Below are positions 59,808 to 64,000 of a stretch of 64,000 nucleotides of DNA, piece after piece; the first letter of the stretch is position 1; each line of letters starts with the position of its first letter. The position numbers were made by a program, and so were the translations under genes. Where the stretch lies: contig NZ_JAYFFI010000001.1 of assembly GCF_036289405.1 (NCBI RefSeq), forward strand, positions 124,001 to 188,000. The letters are read 5' to 3'. The notes beneath the pieces were generated by a model, which was given only the letters and a program-made list of their open reading frames with translations, did not search any database and had not been told where the DNA came from. This DNA comes from Pseudoramibacter faecis (GTDB taxonomy: Bacteria > Bacillota > Clostridia > Eubacteriales > Eubacteriaceae).

Positions 59808-60695
59808 TTAGCATGCATCCGGCGACTTTTCAAGCGCGATTAGCGCGTTGGCCAGCGCGCAAAACGCCGCGCCGTCAAGCTTCTCTGCCCGAACTTTCGG
59901 ATCGATGCCGGCCGCTGCCATCGCCGCGAGCAACTGATCCTTGGCATAGGCCGTGTTGGTGGTCAGGCTGTTGATTAATGTCTTGCGCCGATTCATGAAC
60001 GCGGCCTTCACCACGCGAAAAAACTGAGCCGGATCCGTCGGCGCATAGGGCGGCGCCGCTTTTCTCATCGCGATAACAATGGAATCCACTTTGGGCCGGG
60101 GCATGAACACCGTCGCCGGCACCGTAAAGGCGATTTCCGGCCGGGCATAATACTGGCAGGCGATGCTCAGCGAGCTGTAAATTTTGCCGCCGGGATCAGC
60201 ACAAATGCGCTCGCCCACTTCCTTCTGCACGAGAAAAACCATCTGCGCCAGCGTCACCCCGCTAGGCCACTGGGTTTCAAGCAACTGCATGATGATGGGC
60301 GTCGTGATGTAATAGGGCAAATTCGCCACTACCTTCAGGCTTGTCGCGTCCGGCGCCGCCTCAGCCACCAGAGTGGCCAAATCGGTTTTGAGCACATCCG
60401 CATTCATCACGTGCACATTCTCGCAATCGGCCAAGGTCTCGCCCAGCACCGGAATGAGTTTCTGATCGATTTCGACGGCAATCACCTGTCCGGCCCGCGC
60501 CGAGAGTTCCCGGGTCAGCGTGCCGATGCCGGGGCCGACCTCAATCACGGTGTCCGCCGACGTCAAATCGCCTGCTGTCGCAACCTTGTCTAAAATATGG
60601 TCGTCGATTAAAAAATTTTGGCCGAAGCGCTTGTTAAAGTGCAGCTCGTGGCGCTGCATCAGCGCTTCAACCGTCGTCGGTGAGGTCAGTTTCAT
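59808..60695 (-). CDS. rsmA: RsmA/KsgA, 16S rRNA (adenine-1518/1519-N6)-dimethyltransferase
   Basis: 295-residue SAM methyltransferase. NKRFGQNFLIDDHILDKV is the N-terminal signature, VIEVGPGIGTLTREL is motif I, and VVANLPYYITTPIIM is motif IV (NLPY). The ATG overlaps the stop of the CCA-transferase gene by four bases. Confidence 0.96.
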   Translation of the reverse strand: MKLTSPTTVEALMQRHELHFNKRFGQNFLIDDHILDKVATAGDLTSADTVIEVGPGIGTLTRELSARAGQVIAVEIDQKLIPVLGETLADCENVHVMNADVLKTDLATLVAEAAPDATSLKVVANLPYYITTPIIMQLLETQWPSGVTLAQMVFLVQKEVGERICADPGGKIYSSLSIACQYYARPEIAFTVPATVFMPRPKVDSIVIAMRKAAPPYAPTDPAQFFRVVKAAFMNRRKTLINSLTTNTAYAKDQLLAAMAAAGIDPKVRAEKLDGAAFCALANALIALEKSPDAC

Positions 60696-61933
60696 TCGCT
60701 ATCCTTTTCTGTTTCCTTACGGGCGGCTTCGGTCAACACCGCGCGCAGGGCCTCGGGTGTATTGTCCGCCGGCCGGCGATACACGTGGTGCAAAAGCAGG
60801 GTCAGGCTGCGGCCGATGGCCGCGCCGCTAAGGCCCATCGCCTTTAAATTCGCCGCGGACAGCGCGAGCTCCGAGCGCACGATCGGCTGATGTTCCTGCA
60901 CAATCCGCGCATAGCACGCTCGATTGGCCGCCGCCCGCCGCTGATCCGCCGCCGCCCCAGCCAGCGCCTGCTGAAGGGCCAGCAGCTTTTCAAACGACGG
61001 CCTGCCGAGATCGGCCAAGGCCGATTTGAACGCAACAATGTCCGCAGCGGCCGAGATCTGCTGCCGCTCGCCATATCGCTCGGCCGCCCGCACCATCGCC
61101 CTGGGCAAGGCCAGCGGCTTCAGCACTTCGGAAATCGCGCTTTCGTCGGTCAGTAGAAACGCCAGCCGCACCGCCGGATCCTCCGGCAGGGCGTCCATGA
61201 CGGCCTCATCGCCTTCCAAAGGCATCCGGGCGCGGCCGATTCCCAAACGCCGAATCAAGTCCGCCCAAAGACCGCTTGCTGTTAAAAGCATCATCCCCCG
61301 GCCGAAATGCGGACCGGTTAAAAGCTTTCGCCACTCGCTGCCGATGCGTTCGCAGCTCACGCCCGCCGTGTCGGCATCCGCTGTAAGCGCGTGCCAGGTC
61401 TCCGCTTCGACGGCAAACCCTTTGATCGTCGCCAGCCGCACACAGCGCCACTTGCGCAGCCTGTCCTCGGCAAAGCGCGTCTTCGGGTCGCCGATGCAGC
61501 GCAGACGCCGCGCCTTTAAATCCGAAAAGCCGCCCACATAATCCAGCACGACGCCGCGGCGGTCCATCAATAGACCGTTCACCGTGAAATCCCGGCGCAA
61601 GACATCCTCCCGGGCCGAAGTGCCGAAAACCACCCGATCCGGATGACGCCCGTCGCCGTAATTTTTGTCGGCGCGGAAGGTCGTGATCTCAAACCACCGG
61701 CCATCCAGCTGCACCCCGATCGTGCCAAAGCGCGCGCCGGCCGTCGCAACTTGCGCCCCGGGCAGCGCGCGCGAAAACAATGCCTGCATCGCCTCCGGCC
61801 TGGCGTCGGTGGTGAGATCCATATCCGTCGGCACCGAGCCGAGCAGCGCATCCCGCACCGCGCCGCCGACCAGATACAACGCGTACCCTGCACCTTCGAA
61901 GTAATCGAAGAGCCGTTCCAGCGCGTCACGCAT
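60692..61933 (-). CDS. CCA tRNA nucleotidyltransferase/poly(A) polymerase family
   Basis: Class II nucleotidyltransferase, 413 residues. YLVGGAVRDALLG and DMDLTTDARPE contain the catalytic carboxylates. FRADKNYGDGRHPDRVVFG, RRDFTVNGLLMD and the RFAEDRLRKWRCVRLA helix are the family core. The tRNA-Arg in this window encodes its own CCA, so the role may be repair, completion of CCA-less tRNAs, or polyadenylation. It overlaps the preceding HAD gene by 8 bases and rsmA by 4. Confidence 0.9.
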   Translation of the reverse strand: MRDALERLFDYFEGAGYALYLVGGAVRDALLGSVPTDMDLTTDARPEAMQALFSRALPGAQVATAGARFGTIGVQLDGRWFEITTFRADKNYGDGRHPDRVVFGTSAREDVLRRDFTVNGLLMDRRGVVLDYVGGFSDLKARRLRCIGDPKTRFAEDRLRKWRCVRLATIKGFAVEAETWHALTADADTAGVSCERIGSEWRKLLTGPHFGRGMMLLTASGLWADLIRRLGIGRARMPLEGDEAVMDALPEDPAVRLAFLLTDESAISEVLKPLALPRAMVRAAERYGERQQISAAADIVAFKSALADLGRPSFEKLLALQQALAGAAADQRRAAANRACYARIVQEHQPIVRSELALSAANLKAMGLSGAAIGRSLTLLLHHVYRRPADNTPEALRAVLTEAARKETEKDSE

Positions 61934-62615
61934 CGCCGATCACCATCCGTCTGAGGATTTCCGCCTCGAGACTCCGGGCGTTGTGTGACTTCACGATGTC
62001 GATGATCGCCTCGAGGGTGTCCACCTCGTAGGTGGGGTGCGCCCGGGCAAGGGACGTCCGGGTGTTGTAGCCCCAATCGACGGCTGCCACATCGATGCCC
62101 GCCCGGCGGCAGGCCCGAATGTCCCGCACTTCATCCCCGACGTAAAGCATCTCCGACGGGCGGATATGCAACTGTCGGCACAGGCACAGCAGCCTGCGGT
62201 CCTTGCCGAAGAACGCGGCGCATTTTAAAAAATCAAAACAGGCGTTCAGATCATAGCGCGTTAAAAACGCGTGGACATTCTTCGCCGTGTTGGAGGTGAG
62301 GATGCCGCAAAAGAGCGTCCAGCGCCGCAGCTCGGACAAAAAATCACCTAGTTGATCGTGGAAAGGCATGATCTCATCCTGACGAGCCGCGAGCTGCTTA
62401 CCGCCGTATCGGATCAGCTTCCCCAGTCGCCGCAACGGAATGTGCAGATGCCTCAGCACATCGGCCATGGCCATCTCTTTAATCGCACCGATCGCTTCCG
62501 GCTCGACGGTTTCCAATCGATAGCGCCGGGCCATTTCGTTGTAGACTTTAAGCATAAGGGCTTCCGTATCTGCCAGTGTGCCGTCGAAATCAAAACACAC
62601 ACATTTATAAGTCAT
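61926..62615 (-). CDS. HAD-family hydrolase (phosphoglycolate phosphatase-like)
   Basis: 229 residues. Motif I CFDFDGTLADTEAL, helical cap, motif II LTSNTAKNV, motif III Lys in FGKDRR, motif IV YVGDEVRDIRACRRAGI. Family members dephosphorylate phosphoglycolate, pyrophosphate or sugar phosphates; the substrate is unassigned. First gene of the HAD-cca-rsmA operon. Confidence 0.88.
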   Translation of the reverse strand: MTYKCVCFDFDGTLADTEALMLKVYNEMARRYRLETVEPEAIGAIKEMAMADVLRHLHIPLRRLGKLIRYGGKQLAARQDEIMPFHDQLGDFLSELRRWTLFCGILTSNTAKNVHAFLTRYDLNACFDFLKCAAFFGKDRRLLCLCRQLHIRPSEMLYVGDEVRDIRACRRAGIDVAAVDWGYNTRTSLARAHPTYEVDTLEAIIDIVKSHNARSLEAEILRRMVIGDA

Positions 62616-62663
62616 GGCTGAAGCCCCCTTTCGTTAAGCTCGTCTCGCCGCCGATTTGTCTTA

Positions 62664-62692
62664 ATTGTCCAACAGGATTGATCAATTTTCAA
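62664..62692 (-). promoter_or_regulatory. Possible promoter of the HAD-cca-rsmA operon
   Basis: Minus-strand TTGAAA (62687-62692), 17 bases, GACAAT (62664-62669). Confidence 0.45.
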
Positions 62693-62700
62693 TAAAAATC

Positions 62701-62721
62701 TTTATTTTATGATAAAATAAA
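62701..62721. promoter_or_regulatory. 21-base AT-rich palindrome between divergent genes
   Basis: TTTATTTTAT-G-ATAAAATAAA, perfect 10-base arms around one central base. It lies just upstream of the minus-strand -35 element in the HAD/hisZ divergent gap, where an operator would sit. Confidence 0.4.
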
Positions 62722-62831
62722 CTAAAAAATACGCAGAAAGCAATGCCCATTCTCTCGCACCATTCTGGCGCAACACAGCTTCAGAAGTTCTGCATCCGAG
62801 AATTTCAGGCGTATTAAATTCAATACATCCG

Positions 62832-62860
62832 TTGACCCCGCGCGTAACCCATGATAAGAT
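62832..62860 (+). promoter_or_regulatory. hisZ promoter
   Basis: TTGACC (62832-62837), 17 bases, extended TGA-TAAGAT (62855-62860), 48 bases before the hisZ start. Confidence 0.65.
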
Positions 62861-62908
62861 AAGGGCATCGCTTTATTACGCTACTGTATAAAACAACGAG
62901 GAGACTTT

Positions 62909-64000
62909 ATGCTGACCAATTACACCATCGAGGGATTCGAGAACATCCAGTATCAGGGTTTTCGATCGTTAGCCGCCATCGAAGCCAGGCTAAAAAAACT
63001 TTATCAGTCCTACGGTTACCATCAGATTTCAATCCCGACCTTTGAATCCTTCGATCAATTTATCACCGACAACACCATCCCGGGCGATGAGCTCTTTAAG
63101 TTCATCAGCCGCAAGGGCAAAGTGCTGGCCCTCAAGCCCGACGCCACCCTTTCCGTGGCGCGCATGGCGGCCATCAACCACCACGACCCCGGGGAAATTA
63201 TCAAATTTTTCTATCAAACCAATATTTATCGTCACTTTTCCGCTCCCAGCGACGTCAAAAAAGAAATCACCCAAATGGGTGTTGAATTTTTCGGCGACAC
63301 CGCGCCGGAATGCGATGGCGAAATCATCGCGCTGGCCATCGAGTCACTGCGGGCCAACAGCATCGCGGACATTCAAATCGATATGGGGCATGTGGGCTAT
63401 ATCAATTATCTGTTGGATGAGCTCGCCCTTTCCGAGAGCGACCGCACCGCGCTGATCAGCCTCATCGACAATAAAAACATCGGCGACATCCGCGCCTTCC
63501 TGGACGCGCGCGAATGCGATCCTGCCATTGCCGAGATCGTGCTGCAACTGCCCCGGCTTTACGGAAAACCGAGGGAAACCTTTGAGCGGATGCGCACCCT
63601 CTGTGTGAACGACCAAATGCGGGCGGTGGTCGCAAATCTGCAGGCCATTTACCGCCATCTCGAGGTGGTGGGCCTGGCCGATGCCGTCACCTTTGATCTC
63701 GGCTTCACCAACGCGATGCATTATTATTCCGATCTCGTGTTCAAGGCCTACGTCGGCAGCTGGGGCGCGCCCATCATCGACGGCGGCCGCTACGACCATC
63801 TGAGCCAAAAATTCGGTATCGATCGGCCGGCCTGCGGCTTTGCTGTCGACCTGCTGGGCCTGATGGACTTTATGGATCAGCACGGCCTGCTCGACGATGC
63901 GCCGGAGCCACACCGCGTCATCGTCTATGCCGAAAACGCAAAGCCCCGGGCCTTTGCCCTCGCCGCCGATTGGCGCCGTCAGGGACTCCCGGTGGAAATC
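62909..64000 (+). CDS. hisZ: HisZ, ATP phosphoribosyltransferase regulatory subunit (3' end outside window)
   Basis: Starts at the ATG at 62909 with GAGGAG upstream and stays open to the window end (364 codons). It is a HisRS-like class II catalytic-core protein: YGYHQISIPTFESFDQF, then KPDATLSVARMA, FFYQTNIYRHF and the late FTNAMHYYSDLVFKAYV with DGGRYDHLSQKFG. The LxPDxTxxVAR-type motif and the FxGxxYRxxP-like region place it nearer HisZ than HisS, and no anticodon domain is seen so far. HisZ activates short-form HisG in histidine synthesis, so hisG probably follows outside the window. Confidence 0.85.
   Translation, partial: MLTNYTIEGFENIQYQGFRSLAAIEARLKKLYQSYGYHQISIPTFESFDQFITDNTIPGDELFKFISRKGKVLALKPDATLSVARMAAINHHDPGEIIKFFYQTNIYRHFSAPSDVKKEITQMGVEFFGDTAPECDGEIIALAIESLRANSIADIQIDMGHVGYINYLLDELALSESDRTALISLIDNKNIGDIRAFLDARECDPAIAEIVLQLPRLYGKPRETFERMRTLCVNDQMRAVVANLQAIYRHLEVVGLADAVTFDLGFTNAMHYYSDLVFKAYVGSWGAPIIDGGRYDHLSQKFGIDRPACGFAVDLLGLMDFMDQHGLLDDAPEPHRVIVYAENAKPRAFALAADWRRQGLPVEI

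Noticed and set aside
1..64000. CRISPR array, rRNA operon or intact prophage
   Set aside because: No regularly spaced direct repeats, no rRNA sequence and no phage structural genes were seen anywhere in the window.

Overview
This window looks like a chromosomal segment of a Gram-positive Clostridia-type Firmicute, most likely Eubacteriaceae or Pseudoramibacter-like. That placement is inference, from the gene orders (mraZ-rsmH-ftsL-pbp-murF-mraY-murD-ftsW-murG-divIB-ftsZ; serC-serA-DUF1015; OLE RNA-oapA-tlyA-nadK-argR-recN), a moderately high GC backbone, AGGAGG-type ribosome binding sites and sigma-A-like promoters. Almost every gene lies on the minus strand. The plus-strand genes are a MATE transporter, pyrE, an LCP protein and hisZ.

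Layout. 1-12.2 kb: a division and cell wall (dcw) operon read from an extended -10 promoter at about 12.15 kb down to ftsZ, which has its own promoter and runs off the window start. 12.2-25.8 kb: housekeeping and envelope genes (Hsp33, MATE, VOC protein, an LTA-synthase-like sulfatase with a membrane partner, a lipoprotein, comEA, the serine cluster, mgtE, a DUF1275 protein). 26-41.1 kb: a visibly AT-richer accessory island for sugar or polyol catabolism. It holds a GntR/UTRA regulator, an iron-type alcohol dehydrogenase, two FGGY kinases, four intact DeoC-like aldolases plus one broken copy, a split transketolase, a divergent transaldolase-like protein, a HAD phosphatase and an unusual class II aldolase-PHP phosphoesterase fusion. 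It contains no transporter. 41.3-49.1 kb: a glycerol-dehydrogenase-like gene, tRNA-Arg(CCG), then lgt, recN, argR, nadK, tlyA and a membrane protein that matches OapA. Upstream of oapA is a gene-free, highly structured stretch of about 670 bases with its own promoter and terminator, which I identify as OLE RNA. 49.1-64 kb: pyrE, prfB, secA, a DUF5317 protein with a long acidic tail, hpf, an LCP ligase, a decayed IS3-family element sitting inside a terminator, a lone EutL shell protein, rsmA, a CCA-adding enzyme, a HAD phosphatase, and the start of hisZ.

How it fits together. The dcw operon supplies lipid II synthesis and the divisome. The island reads like a regulon for breaking a phosphorylated sugar or polyol into triose-phosphate-level pieces: kinase, dehydrogenase, retro-aldol enzymes, and transketolase/transaldolase carbon shuffling. 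Its GntR regulator and several palindromes overlapping consensus promoters are the likely control system. The OLE RNA/OapA pair is a known membrane ribonucleoprotein system, and its presence here beside tlyA-argR-recN agrees with its published neighbourhood. The best targets for follow-up are the OLE locus, the DeoC-rich island, the aldolase-PHP fusion and the transaldolase-like protein.
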